From contig OY992837.1 in assembly GCA_963921425.1 (NCBI GenBank), positions 13,489,896 to 13,553,895 on the forward strand: a DNA stretch of 64,000 nt. Reading direction: 5' to 3'. Shown one piece after another: positions 12,656 through 23,861 of this stretch; the first letter of the stretch is position 1; the number at the start of each line of letters is the position of its first letter. The notes under the pieces are model-generated. The model was not told the origin of the DNA. It saw only the letters and a list, made by a program, of their open reading frames with translations, and made no database searches. Position numbers and translations under genes: made by a program. The stretch comes from Dryas octopetala. Taxonomy: Eukaryota > Streptophyta > Magnoliopsida > Rosales > Rosaceae.

Positions 12656-13832
12656 ATGGCACTAAAGAAAAGTCTCACATAATTAAATCAAGATGTGTAG
12701 GGTACGTCTTATATTCGTCAACTCCTACACATGACTTGGAGTTGTGTATCAACATTAATTCTAAAGTTGTAGATTGTAGATGATCATGGTGCACAACACT
12801 GGATGTACAAAATAAATCATGACCACTGATTCTTTTGAATTAAACTATTGATTCTTAATCATAATGTAACTGAACAAACCATTTGATTGATTAATATATA
12901 CGGTCGCCGAATGAGACGAAACAAAATGGATAATGTCATATCCATCCTTGCCAAGGACCCATCATGAGGATTACTAGTAATTCTCATCTTTGCTTTGTTC
13001 TGCAATTTCTAATTTTTCTTTTTCATCAACCGTATATTATCTGCTTAGAAAAACAGAAAGAAAAGAAAATCGTCCTTAAGTCAGGCTCTTTCAAACAAAC
13101 AAGGAACACATATAATCCATAGACTAATGCCCCACTCCTCCAAGTCCAAGCACGACATTGGTGAAGCATACTCCTCGGTTCATCTTAGCCACATGAATGA
13201 TATATATTGGGTGAAAATGACACATGAATTTGATGGTTGAAAACTAGGAAAGAGACATAACCAGACAGTGTTATTGAGGAGTGTGACTGAAATTAGATCA
13301 TTGGGCTTGGGCAACCAAGCTTGTGGACATAGTCTTCTAGACCTTCTCCACCTCAATTTCTGATAATTTTATGGGGCCACAGTGCCACACCCACACTTTC
13401 TAAACCTTGTGGCCTTTTTTCTACATCTTTTTGCTACAATTTAAAATGTGTGACACTGCTTTGCTTGGTAAAACAAGGACTTTGTTATGATGGAGAATCA
13501 TGCAGACCGAGGACCCGCCTGGTCCTATGACTCACTCCTTCATTTGGTCATCTGAGTCATGTCAAATGTGAGCAAGGGTCCAGCTGTTCTCAAAAAGATT
13601 AGATAATTTCTTAACACTCTATTGTATGGTATGGAGGGGAAGCTATATGTCACTTAGAAGTTTGCATTGATCCTTAATTATAACAGGCTTACCGCATTTG
13701 TTGTTTGCTTGTATGTCTTTTGTGCATGGCAGTCTTGGCAGAGATCAATCAACTAATTCTAAGAAGAGGCACCAAAATTGCTTGAACACTTCTAGAGTAG
13801 TGCAAGAAGACTTTCCTCGGGTAATGTTAAAC

Positions 13833-14316
13833 TGTAAACTATATATAAAACATCCAGTTATATATACTTGAGACATACATGTATAAGAACACGAAAATCA
13901 TCACTACCTGCAAGTCCAAACTTACCATTAGATGAGGAAGACATGGTGGAATCAACAAGCTAGCCTTCTACTCTCTCTACAACTTGAAGTAATTGATTCT
14001 ATGGGGCTCAATATTCTGCAGTGTGTATGAGAGCAGGGACTAGCTCTATTGTATAGAGGTTGTTTCGGCAAGTCCTTCCCATAGTAGACTTTGTGCCGAG
14101 ATACAATCCTGCTTCTCTAAGGTTAAGAGTCCTAGTTCATATCTAGGTGGAGTCCTACAACTTCTATAAGTCCCTCATCCCTTAAAACTTATTAACATAG
14201 CTGTCATATGGGGTGAATCCGGATAGACCATGGAGAGCTCAATTCCTTTGTTCTTAAACATGATGAGTTGTTTTGTTTCCTAAGTAAACTAGATTTGTCC
14301 ATAAATAATTCTTACA
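13833..14316. mobile_element. Solo LTR (484 bp) of an LTR retrotransposon
   Basis: The sequence starts TGTAAACT and ends TTCTTACA, so it has TG...CA ends and a short terminal inverted repeat TGTAA/TTACA. It is flanked by the 5-bp target duplication TAAAC (13828-13832 and 14317-14321). Copy B of the segmental duplication has the uninterrupted site. The family was not determined. This is a fossil left by recombination between two LTRs. Confidence 0.88.
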
Positions 14317-14370
14317 TAAACTCCCTTGAACAGAATTCGACAAGGTTGAAGCACATCTTAGAGAGAATTC

Positions 14371-15496
14371 GAGCACTATTTGAGATTTGAGAATTGAGAA
14401 TTGAGAGTTATATTTATAAAATTTCAAACGTGTTAAGTGTCTTTAAAGAATAAAGATTCAAAATTGACATAATTTAAAAATTTATCAATACATAAAGATA
14501 ATATTTGCTATTGCGGTATCTATATTATATAACAAAAAGTAAGTCCCCGTCCAACTCTAAGACCTTTATGACTTTATGTAGCAAGCCTACCACCATGCAA
14601 TCTCGATAAACTATTTACAACCACAAGTAAAAAGAACAATGTTAGGTATTTAAATGATCTGTTTCATCATATTACACTAAAAAAATTAATGTATATGTTC
14701 TCGTATTATTTAAATAGTTTAACATGTTATACTATTAGACCGTGAATTCAAATAATTAATTAGAAAGATGCTTGTTTTGTTATATGATTCAAACCAATTA
14801 TGTAACAAGAAAATATAACATATAAATTACCTTTCTATTTGGATTCTCATTGATGGCCTAGAGGTTGTCATAAGGACATCCTAGTTGATGCCATTGCAAT
14901 GTCTGCATTGTAATGGACAAGTTTGAGTGATGGGTAAAATCAAAGCATTGCCTTAATTAAAAAGCTTTGTAGATTATAAAATACATGCACCAAGACATTG
15001 TGTGCTCACCCAATTACCTAGTAGAGCCAAAATGAACATGCCAATATATGAAAAAACAAACAGAGAAAGGTTAAAAGTCGGAGATTGATTATACCGTGTG
15101 ACATCTTTTAATCTACTTTGTCTTTTTTTTTTTTTCAAAAGAAATTGTGGTTCGAAATACCGGGAAAGTTAATATTATAAGATTAATAATTAGTTGGTTA
15201 CCTTTGCTCTACTTTATTTTGATAATAAAAAAAAGATTTTGTTTATAGGTGGACCACCTCTATTTGTACATGGATTCAAGGGTGTGTGACAGTGTGAGGA
15301 AAAAGAGAAAAAATTCATAACGAGTCCATTTTGAATTTGTCAGATTACAACTAGATATGTATTTGCAATCCTTAAATCTACACTACATTAGTTAGAAATA
15401 AGTCAAATAACACAAGGAAAACAAACGCAACAAAAAATTCAAATCCCTCTACTATACGCCTAACTTATGCATAGTGTTTTGGACCTTTTTATCTCA
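14371..15496. other. Intergenic, nothing recognised
   Basis: AT-rich sequence in which I recognise no gene, repeat family or regulatory element. Confidence 0.5.
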
Positions 15497-16030
15497 ATTA
15501 CTGAAAAGCTAATAGTTGTATTGGGCCATCAACAATATATGAGACATTTTCCTTTTGGTTGATAACAATATATAGGAGCAGACTCTTCTATTGAGGTATA
15601 TCTAAACTTATTTATGTTGAGGTATATCTCAACTTATTTCGTTTTGTGTCGATCTAAACCGTTCATTTTTTCCATCTTCATTAATAGATCATCCTTGTAA
15701 AAAATTAACCAAATCGAAAATCATTTGCCTATCTAACTTTGATCAAATAAATGGACGAACCAAATATTTTCGATAAAACCATTCATTTGTTTTATCAAAG
15801 TTGGATAGGCAAATGATTTCCGATTTGACTAATTTTTTGCAAGAATGATCTAATCAATGAATATGTAAAAAATGAACGGTTTGTATCGATACAAAACGAC
15901 TCGTGTGGCCCCAACAAGGTCATATCTCAATATAAATAAGTTAAGGTATACCTTAATGAAAGGAGCCTGTATATATGAGAGTTAAAAGGAAATGAAGTTT
16001 AGTTTTATTGTATAGCATTTTAAATTTAGA
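15497..16030. repeat. Second copy of the SSL 3'-flank segment, split by a MITE
   Basis: 15497-15574 and 15968-16030 match 9651-9790 in order. The right piece stops exactly where the CACTACAAGAAAA end of another element begins, so this old copy was hit twice. Confidence 0.78.
15575..15967. mobile_element. Palindromic MITE, family 1, copy 1
   Basis: A foldback of about 393 bp. The inner arms CTAACTTTGATCAAATAAATGG and the matching inverted CATTTGTTTTATCAAAGTTGG surround a short spacer, and the outer parts GAGGTATATC and GATCATCCTTGTAAAAAATT also pair with the other side. It ends in GGAGCCT and sits in a TATATA target. It interrupts an SSL 3'-flank copy. Relatives are at 21245-21641 and 41051-41286. 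Confidence 0.85.
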
Positions 16031-17520
16031 CACTACAAGAAAATGAGGCTAATGCAAGGGTTTAAATTTCGAAATTTTCAGCGAAATTTCGTCGAAAATT
16101 TCGTTTTTCAGGGGTTCCGAAATTTTAACACCTATTCGACTAAATTTCGGAAAATTTTGGCGAAATATTCTAAATTTCGAATGCCCTTACAGCAACTTTT
16201 TTTGAATTTGAGCGAAATTTCGCTCAAATACCCAGCCTAACCCTCGGCGAGGCGAGCTGCCCTCGTCGCCAGCCATCGCCGGAGGCAGCAGATCAAATGG
16301 CAACGACGTCGCCGGAGGCAGATCGAAGAGAGACAACGTCGCCCGAGCCAGATTAAAGAGAGATCAAAGGGTGATTGGGCAGGGAGGAGAGAGAAGAAGG
16401 AGAAAAGATCTTGGAGAGAGAAGAGATGAGGGAAAGGAAGGAGGAAAGAGATGAGGTCTGGTGTGTCTCTCTGCAGTGGCGTCTTAGACTAGGAAAGAGG
16501 AAGTTACGGGAAGAAGGGAAGAAAGGAAGAAATAAAAGAGAAAAGGAGGAAAGAGAAGAAAAAAAGAAAAAGAAAAAGAAAAGAGGAACTGAAGAAGTTA
16601 CGGGAAGAAACTAGAAAGGAAGAAAGAAAAGAGATAGGAAGGAAAAAGAAGAAAAAGAGAAGAAAAAAAAAAAGAAAAGAAAAAGAAAAAAAAAAGTTTA
16701 TTGTTAATTGGGATTTGGGGCCTTTGGGCAATTGGAAAGAAAAAAAAAATTTAGAATTTCGTTTAGTTGTTTTAAACTCTAAACCCTAATACATTTATAT
16801 ATAAAAATAATTAAAAATACTTTAAAGGGCCTAAACCCTAATATCTTAGTGTGTAGATTATAAAGAATAAAGAGTATTAGAGTATATATAATATATAGGA
16901 TTTAGTGTATGAATTATAAAATATGAGTATATTAATTTCATTTATTCATTGTACTAATTTTATTTAACAGTATTTGCTTCCAGCGTCCATTATATTCATC
17001 ACATATCACATGGAACTTATCATATAATTTGGTTTCTTCAATATTTTTTATCAATGTAGTAGATAATATGTTAAATAAACATATGGTAAAGTTTCATTCA
17101 AAATTTCCGTATTTTGATAGCAATTTCCGTCGTTTCTGTCGAATTTTTGTTGAAATTTAAAAATCTTCGAAATTTCCGTCGAAATTTCTATCGAAATTTC
17201 CGTCGAAATTTCTATCGAAATTTCTTCGAAACCCAAAATTTTATTCCTTGGGCTAATGTGAGAAATTATTCTGTATAACCGATATATTGAACCAGCCTTG
17301 CAGAGATTGATATCGAAATTTCCATCGAAATTTCCTCGAAACCCAAAATTTTATTCCTTGGGCTAATGTAAGAAATTATTTTGTATAACCGATATATTGA
17401 TACCAGCCTTGCGGAGATTGATACCAGCCTTGCAGAGGAGCAAGGTAGGGGATCCAGTTCCCTAAACCTATGACCAATATGCCTAATAGAAAGGACAAAC
17501 AATGCTATAAATGTAGACAT
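16031..17520. mobile_element. CACTA-type (En/Spm) non-autonomous element, right end not found
   Basis: It begins CACTACAAGAAAATG, the typical CACTA terminus, placed directly after duplicated SSL flank. Many subterminal GAAATTTCG-type motifs occur in both directions (16065-16220 and 17110-17420), as in CACTA subterminal repeats. The middle contains an AG-rich low-complexity tract (16375-16720). Near 17210-17450 a block of about 120 bp (CCCAAAATTTTATTCCTTGG, then ATAACCGATATATTGA) is duplicated. I did not find the expected CTTGTAGTG right end, so the limit is approximate and no transposase is present. Confidence 0.6.
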
Positions 17521-18194
17521 AGAATAAGAAGAATAGTAATGGCTCCGTTGCTAAGAGCCTGTACAATGGCATATCAATATACTATACTATAGCTATATCT
17601 TTATCATTTTCTAAATAGAAGTTATGTAACGAAAAAATAGTTAAGAGTGTTTAGCTTCTATTAATTTGGGTTTGACCTTGCTTGATAAACCTCCCCAGGC
17701 GTGTGAGCACCTCCTTTTCGAGGATGATTATGTTAAGCTTTATAAAACCCGTTTTGCAAGTAATTAGTTAATTAGTATATTTTTTGAAAGTGAGAGTGTG
17801 TATGTTCAAAAGAAAAGTGAGTATTTAGTATTGGATAGATCACTGATATAGAATGGAATGTCAGTCTAATGGAATTATGGACCTGCTAGTCTTTAATTGT
17901 AACACCAAATCAACATATCATAATAAGCGGGCAAAAAAAAAGTGAGTACATTATTAGATCCAAATTAAACAAAACAACAGTATAAATTGGATCAAAATTA
18001 AAAAGAAAAACAAAAAAACAAATCGACATTGAAGAGAGATGACAGAAATAACAGGATGGTATTTTATAATTATTTTCTAAATAGAAGTTTATCTGTTTAT
18101 GTAACAAAAAATTAAAAAAGAAGTTAATAGCGTTTGGCTTATATTAAGTTTGTGGACAAATGTTAGTGGCGGACAAATGTCAAAATATTAAGAG
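17521..18194. other. PPR gene upstream region
   Basis: Holds an imperfect direct repeat of about 80 bp (TTTTCTAAATAGAAGTT then ATGTAAC then TTAAGAG/TTAATAG-like, at about 17610-17690 and 18070-18155). No TATA box is obvious next to the PPR start. It may contain the PPR promoter. Confidence 0.45.
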
Positions 18195-20063
18195 ATGACA
18201 TTGGGAACAGAGTATTTGGGACAGCCGATTTCATCTCAAACAAAACCCTCTCGCTATCTGAACAGAGTATTTGGGGGCTCCGAGATGCTGAAGACGACGA
18301 TGTGGAGAAGTGCTTCTTCTTCTTGCAACAGACACAGAGGTATTCCTTTGCCTTGTCTTCACAGAGGTATTCTTTTCTTCAACAATTACTTTGCCTTGTT
18401 TCATTCTCAATCCTCAAACCCAACAAAATCTACAAACCCCCAACCCAAACCCACTAATCTCCACGATGCTTTCAATTTGTTCAATACCATGCTTCAAATG
18501 CGTCCTCTGCCTTCGGTTGTCCGTTTCAATCAAATTATGGGTCAACTTGCCAAATTGAAACATTATTCGGCAGTCATCTCTTTGCATAAACAAATGTGTC
18601 TGTTGGGAATTGCACCTGATATTTATACTCTTACTATTGTCATCAATTGTTTTTGTCATTTGAAACAAATGGGCTATAGCTTATCTGTCTTGGGAAAATT
18701 CTTCAAATTTGGCTTTGAACCAAATGTTGCAACCTTCACCACTCTAATCAGGGGCTTTCTTCTCGAAGATAGAGTTGCTGAGGCTGCAGGACTGTACAGA
18801 AATATGGTGGAGGGAGGTTGTAAGCCCAATGTGGTCACATTTGGTACATTAATAAACTCCTTTTGCAAAAAGGGTAATAATGGTGCGGCTATTCAATTGC
18901 TTAGGAAGATGGAACAAGAAGGCTGTAAACCTGACGTAGTTGTCTTTAACACCATCATTGACAGTCTTTGTAAAGACACACTAGTTGCTGATGCATTGAA
19001 TCTCTTCTCAGAAATGATTAGTACCGGTATTGTCCCAGATGTTGTTACATACACCTCTTTGATTGATGGAGTTTGCAAATTAGGCAAGTGGGAAGAAGCT
19101 ACGAGATTGTTGAAGGAAATGGTGAGTAAAAAAATCTTTCCAAATGTTCACACCTTCAGTGTCTTAGTAGATATACTTTGTAAGGAAGGGAAAATTGTGG
19201 AAGCAAAAAGTGTGGTTGAAATTATGATTCAAAGAGATATTGAACCTGATACGGTTACATACAATTCACTTATGGATGGTTATTGTTTGCAAGGAGAGTT
19301 GAAGGAAGCAAAAAAAGTTTTTGATCTAATGCGTAGCAAGGATGCCATTGTTAATGCTCATAGTTATAACATATTAATAAATGGATATTGCAAGCATAAA
19401 AACATGGAAGAGGCCTTGATGCTTTTTGAAGAAATGTCTCGTACAGGAGTGGTTCCAGATACCATTACTTATAACACTCTTATGGATGGTTTTTGCGAAG
19501 TGGGGAGAACACAAGATGCTCAAAACTTGCTCTCTAAGATGCAAGCTTGTGGCCAACTTCCAAATGTCCGAACTTATGCTGTTTTACTGGATGGCCTTTG
19601 TAAAAACCAACGACTTTCTATGGCAATAGAATTGTTTAGAGAGATAGAAGGCAAGAAGTTGGATATGAATATTGTGATTTACAATATTCTAATTGAAGGT
19701 TTGTGCAAAGTTGGAAAACTTGAATCTGCAAGGGATCTCTTTTGCAGTTTATCATCAAAGGGATTTGAACCTGATGTGTGGACATATAATATAATGATTA
19801 GTGGATTTTGTAAGAGGGGCCTAATAAATGAAGCAGAGAAGTTGCTTGCACAAATGAAAGGGAAAGGCTGTTCTCCAAATGGTTGCTCGTATAACACAAT
19901 TATCCAAGGGGTTGTAAATAACAATGAGGCATTAAGGGCGACGGGACTTATTCAAGAAATGGTGGAAAGGGGTTTCTCCGCAGATGCATCAACGTTGGAA
20001 TTGATAGTTGATTTATTGTCTAAGGATAATGTAGATCCTGCTTTGTTGGCATTGATAACATGA
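18195..20063 (+). CDS. P-class pentatricopeptide repeat protein, restorer-of-fertility-like (At1g12700 type)
   Basis: Single-exon 622-aa protein. Fourteen PPR motifs, each exactly 35 residues, run without gaps from residue 108 to 597, followed by a 25-residue tail (ASTLELIVDLL...). No E, E+ or DYW domain follows, so it is P-class. Motif texture (VVTYNTLIDGLCK-like, then EEM...G..PD) and duplicated neighbours suit the restorer-of-fertility-like group, whose members bind single mitochondrial RNAs and promote their processing. The first ATG is at 18195. A second in-frame ATG at 18285 (MLKTTMWRSASSSCNRHRG) starts an Arg/Ser-rich, acid-free stretch that looks like a better mitochondrial transit peptide and is my preferred start. 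Related debris lies at 8266-8410 and 37491-38250. Confidence 0.93.
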   Translation: MTLGTEYLGQPISSQTKPSRYLNRVFGGSEMLKTTMWRSASSSCNRHRGIPLPCLHRGILFFNNYFALFHSQSSNPTKSTNPQPKPTNLHDAFNLFNTMLQMRPLPSVVRFNQIMGQLAKLKHYSAVISLHKQMCLLGIAPDIYTLTIVINCFCHLKQMGYSLSVLGKFFKFGFEPNVATFTTLIRGFLLEDRVAEAAGLYRNMVEGGCKPNVVTFGTLINSFCKKGNNGAAIQLLRKMEQEGCKPDVVVFNTIIDSLCKDTLVADALNLFSEMISTGIVPDVVTYTSLIDGVCKLGKWEEATRLLKEMVSKKIFPNVHTFSVLVDILCKEGKIVEAKSVVEIMIQRDIEPDTVTYNSLMDGYCLQGELKEAKKVFDLMRSKDAIVNAHSYNILINGYCKHKNMEEALMLFEEMSRTGVVPDTITYNTLMDGFCEVGRTQDAQNLLSKMQACGQLPNVRTYAVLLDGLCKNQRLSMAIELFREIEGKKLDMNIVIYNILIEGLCKVGKLESARDLFCSLSSKGFEPDVWTYNIMISGFCKRGLINEAEKLLAQMKGKGCSPNGCSYNTIIQGVVNNNEALRATGLIQEMVERGFSADASTLELIVDLLSKDNVDPALLALIT

Positions 20064-20934
20064 GTTGATTTGCATCTTTGAAAATTCAAAGTTTTTTCAG
20101 ATCCTCCTCTTTATCACAATAAACTTTGAAACTACTGCACTTTTAACAACGATAGATGTCGGTGTCTATGTTATGTGAAATTTATGTCTCTTATCATGTA
20201 GATTCTTCTGGTCTTTAGAGCTGGGTGTGAAAGTTTGTTGGTGTGATAGTTGTTGCAGGTTGGTTGATTGTGGTGGTGGTGGTGTTGGTGCAATGATAGT
20301 TTGTTGTGTTGGTAGAGGTTTTATGGTCCAAGTGGTTCACAGTGCTTATGGGTATGCGAGGACCTGGTATGAGGCTTGACCTGGTATGGTTCTTCCTTCG
20401 AATGGAACAAAGATATCCCTGAAAAGTTAATATGTAAGTTTAGTTTACACTTGGTGGATATTCTCGAGTATAACCTTGTATTTTCTTCAGACTCCATGTT
20501 TTAAATGAAAAAATTCTGTGATAATATGTCACTTCTTTACATAGAAAATGTAGGAAGCAGTTTGGGTTTTGTGTTGGGCATTGAAAATCTTGAAAAATAT
20601 TCATTTAACTTGACAAAAAAGAAAAAGGGTTGAAAGCAAAAATTGCGTAAAGATGAAATTACCTTATTGACAAAATGTAATTAATCCAAACTAAAGTAGA
20701 CTACCAGCTTTCAATTTTTTACAATTTGGTCTATTTTTTACAAGGACATGAGGTATAATTTGGTCTATTTTTTACAATTTGACATGTATTTTATGATATA
20801 TATTTTTTGTATTTTTCTTAATGACTAATTTCTGTTTATAAATTACTATATGTCTGATTAAAAATTTTAAAAGAGGAACAAAAAAAAAAAAAGGAAAAAA
20901 GGAAGCTATAATTAAAAATGAAGGATATATATGA
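20064..20934. other. PPR 3' flank up to the SSL relic
   Basis: The first 100 bp are a diverged version of the PPR 3' flank seen at 8300-8410 and 38260-38350. A short GGTGGTGGTGG tract lies near 20270. The rest is AT-rich with no recognised content. The junction to the SSL relic is at about 20934. Confidence 0.6.
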
Positions 20935-21244
20935 GTATAAATTGATACCTGTTTGGAGAAGTTAGAGCGAAATTGATCCATTGGTGTTTGTGTTGTTGCC
21001 ATTTGAGTATCCTGCCATCTGAGACTCCAGTATAGGGACCTCCACCAAGAGGATCAAAGGCAAAGCTCTCAGGGCCAACACCACCACTACCCAACATTTG
21101 AACACCTGCTTCAAGCTGCTGCCCAAGGCCGGCCCTGAGGGCAGGCGAGCTGGGCGACCGCCTAGGGCCCACCCACCAAAGGGCCTCTTACTTCTAAGTT
21201 GGGTTTCTTAAAAAAAAAAAAATATATATATATATATATATACA

Positions 21245-21641
21245 GGCTCCTTCTGTTGAGGTATACCTCAACTTATTTATGTTGAGGTATACCCTGTTAG
21301 GGCCCATACGAGTCGTTTTGTGTTGATCCGAACCGTTCAATTTTTACATCTCCATTGATAGATCATCCCTGCAAAAAATTAGCCAAATCGGAAATCATTT
21401 ACCTATCTAACTTTGATCAAATAAATGGACGAACCAAATATTTTCGATGAAACCGTCCATTTGTTTTATTAAAGTTAGATAAGCAAATGATTTCCGATTT
21501 GACTAATTTTTTGCAAGGATGATCTATCAATGAAGATGTAAAAATTGAATGGTTCGGATCGACACAAAACGACTCGTGTGGGCCCCAACAAGGTCATACC
21601 TCAACATAAATAAGTTGAGGTATACCTCAACAGAAGGAGCC
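21245..21641. mobile_element. Palindromic MITE, family 1, copy 2
   Basis: Complete copy of about 397 bp between TA-repeat tracts. The ends GGCTCCTTCTGTTGAGGTAT and the inverted ATACCTCAACAGAAGGAGCC are almost perfect inverted repeats. The arms continue nearly to the centre (CGAACCAAATATTTTCGATG). It is nested in the hAT element. Confidence 0.9.
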
Positions 21642-22084
21642 TATATATATATATATATATATATCTTTTTTACTATTTTTACTTTTAGTTTAGGCCTCCT
21701 CCATCCATTCGACTATTCCTCTAATCCTCTACCTCTTTTCTAACTATTCCTTGTCGAATATTTCTCTTCATCACTCTCTAATAGTCTCATAGTCCAGGGC
21801 CTCATTCATCCATTCGACTATTCCTCTTCTCTTTGCTTTACACTTTGCCTCCTTTAATTAATATCGAGAAGTAAGGAAGCTCTCTAATTTGGTAGCAAAG
21901 GTTTGTTAGCAGAGAATTTGGAATATAGATTGCCAAGAAGCTTGTTACATGTATTAGTTATCTTTAAAATTGACTCCAGCTTTTGTGTACTTAAAGATTC
22001 TCAATTAATTCAAATTAGTTCTATTTTTTAATTTCTCTTACTAAATTGATGGTTATCAAGTTAGAAATTGCTTATTAATTTTTG

Positions 22085-22452
22085 GGGTTAAATACAAAAA
22101 TGGTCTACGAACTTTACAGTGAATCTCAATTTGGTCCACTAATTATAAAAAGTGTCAATTTGGTCCACAAATTTTTCAATTTGTACCAAAGCAGTACAAA
22201 TGCTAACTTTCATCCAAAAATTAACGGAATTGGTCACATAAAAATGTGATGAACGGACTGAAATACCTCTGAAAATGTGGTCACTTGCTGTGCACATGAT
22301 CACTTTTCGTTAAATTTTTTTTTATAGAAGTTAATGTTTGTACTGCTTTGATACAACTTGAAAAGTTCGTGGACCAAACTGACACTTTTTATAGTTAATG
22401 GACTAAATTGAGATTCACTGTAAAGTTTGTGGACCATTTTTGTATTTAACCC
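22085..22452. mobile_element. Mutator-type MITE with 9-bp target duplication
   Basis: 368 bp with long inverted repeats starting GGGTTAAATACAAAAATGG at both ends (the right end on the other strand). It is flanked by TAATTTTTG at 22076-22084 and 22453-22461. The 9-bp duplication fits Mutator-like elements. It is nested in the hAT element at 21124-22552. Confidence 0.88.
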
Positions 22453-22899
22453 TAATTTTTGGGTCAATTAATTTTAATTATTAAATGGGCAAAGGGCCTC
22501 AAATTTTTTTTTTTTTTCGCCTAGGGCCACCTAAATTCTCGGACCGGCCCTACTGCTGCCCAAACTTGTTGTCATAATTGGAGAGCAGCTTTTGTGCTTC
22601 ATCTCCTGCATGGTGAGAACAAAACTTGATGGCGTTGAGAGTAAGCAGAGTTGAGAGGAGAGCACCCATTGTTGCTGCCAACAACAGCTTTGTCCTCATC
22701 ATGCTTCTCTTGCTTGTCCAGAACACAAGCCAGTTATGAACAGAGCAATGCCACTGACGCCTATATATACGTGGCCTCCCGCATGTCATACTTGCACCAC
22801 TTCTCTTTAACTCAATCAAATGTGGGCCCACTTCTGTAGATAAAAAAGAAAAAAGAAAACAACACTAGTGTGTTTGAGTTTCTGCTGATTATTTTTCTT

Positions 22900-23773
22900 G
22901 AGAGCTGTTATTTGCACACCTTTTTTCTTTCTTTTTGCACACCCCTACAATTTAATTTGTAAATTTACCTAATTAACACAAAAGAAAAAGACATTAAAGG
23001 ACAACTTTTACACACCTATCAACTTAGACAAAAGAAAAAAAAAAAAAACACACGCACACACACACACACCACACCACACCACCTCTACCCGACCCACACC
23101 TTCCTCCATCCCCCTCCCTCACCGGACCACCTCCCTCTCTCCCCCCGTTTCACCGGACCCACCCTGCCCCTCCCTCTCTCTCATCCCTGCATGCAGCACC
23201 GGCCACCCTCCTCGATCCCTCTCTCTCCTCCTCGCATGCAGCACCACCTCACTCCCTCCCCCCATTTCACTCGACCCACCCAGCCCCTCCCCTCCTCACC
23301 TGACCACCTCCTTCCCTCCCGCACCCTCCCCGCACCACCCTCCTCCCTCTCTCTTTCTCCTTCTTCCCCCGCACCACCTCCCCGTCACAGCCATTTGGAA
23401 CTGGTCCGCCAAAACGGTTAGCTTCGTTCGGCAGACAGCCACCGAACAACCAGGAAACGTTCGGCGGATGATTACTGAACCGAAACTAACTGTTTCGGCC
23501 GACCAGTTCTGAATGGCCTGTGACGAGGAGGTGGTGCTGCCGGGGAAAAGAGAGAAAGAGAGAGGGAGGAAGGTGGTGCAGGGAGGGTGCGGGAGGGAAT
23601 GAGGTGGTCGGGTGAGGGGGAGATGGGCTGGGTGGGTCGGGTGAAATGGGGGGAGGGAGGGAGGGAGGTGGTGCTGCATGCGGGGAGGAGAGAGAGGGAT
23701 CGAGGAGGGTGGCTGGTGCTGCATGCAGGGAGGAGAGAGAGAGAGAGGAAGGAGGGTGGTGCTGCATGCGAGA

Positions 23774-23861
<88 letters not shown>

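Larger units (their letters stand above)
11364..14370. repeat. Segmental duplication, copy A (SSL exon 1 plus downstream tail)
   Basis: This segment covers SSL exon 1, its promoter and about 2.5 kb beyond. It is repeated at 20933-37356 (copy B) with roughly 98% identity in the exon by eye. The shared blocks run to CTTTCCTCGGGTAATGTTAAAC (13832) and resume after a solo LTR with a CGACAAGGTTGAAGCAC block (from about 14338), where similarity fades near 14370. Private to copy A are the block at 12073-12655 with its minisatellite and the solo LTR. Confidence 0.88.
21124..22552. mobile_element. Non-autonomous hAT element (1429 bp)
   Basis: It is flanked by the exact 8-bp target duplication CTGCTGCC (21116-21123 and 22553-22560). 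The termini pair as CAAGGCCGGCCCTGAG against TAGGGCCGGTCCGAG. Just inside, the ends share GCGACCGCCTAGGGCC and its inverted counterpart, a signature also found in the element at 40143-41767. It has no transposase and carries two nested MITEs. The intact SSL gene at 11550 shows the empty site. Confidence 0.88.
20935..22702 (-). pseudogene. Truncated SSL gene copy (exon 1 and promoter only), split by a hAT element
   Basis: Copy of SSL exon 1 from the ATG at 22702 to the intact donor at 20949-20948, plus a few intron bases. Exons 2 and 3 are absent. Differences from the intact gene are few, including one extra codon (SNYDNK against SNDNK) and F/L and W/C changes. The reading frame is otherwise kept on both sides of the insertion at 21124-22552. 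The TATA box is conserved. The gene is dead because two thirds of the propeller are missing. This relic is the left edge of copy B of the segmental duplication. Confidence 0.9.

Noticed and set aside
16375-16731. Glu/Lys/Arg-rich and Phe/Ser-rich open frames
   Set aside because: Shadow of an AG-rich low-complexity tract in the CACTA-like element.
17051-17236. Open frame of ISTEISIEIST-type repeats
   Set aside because: Translation of the GAAATTTC subterminal repeats of the CACTA-like element.
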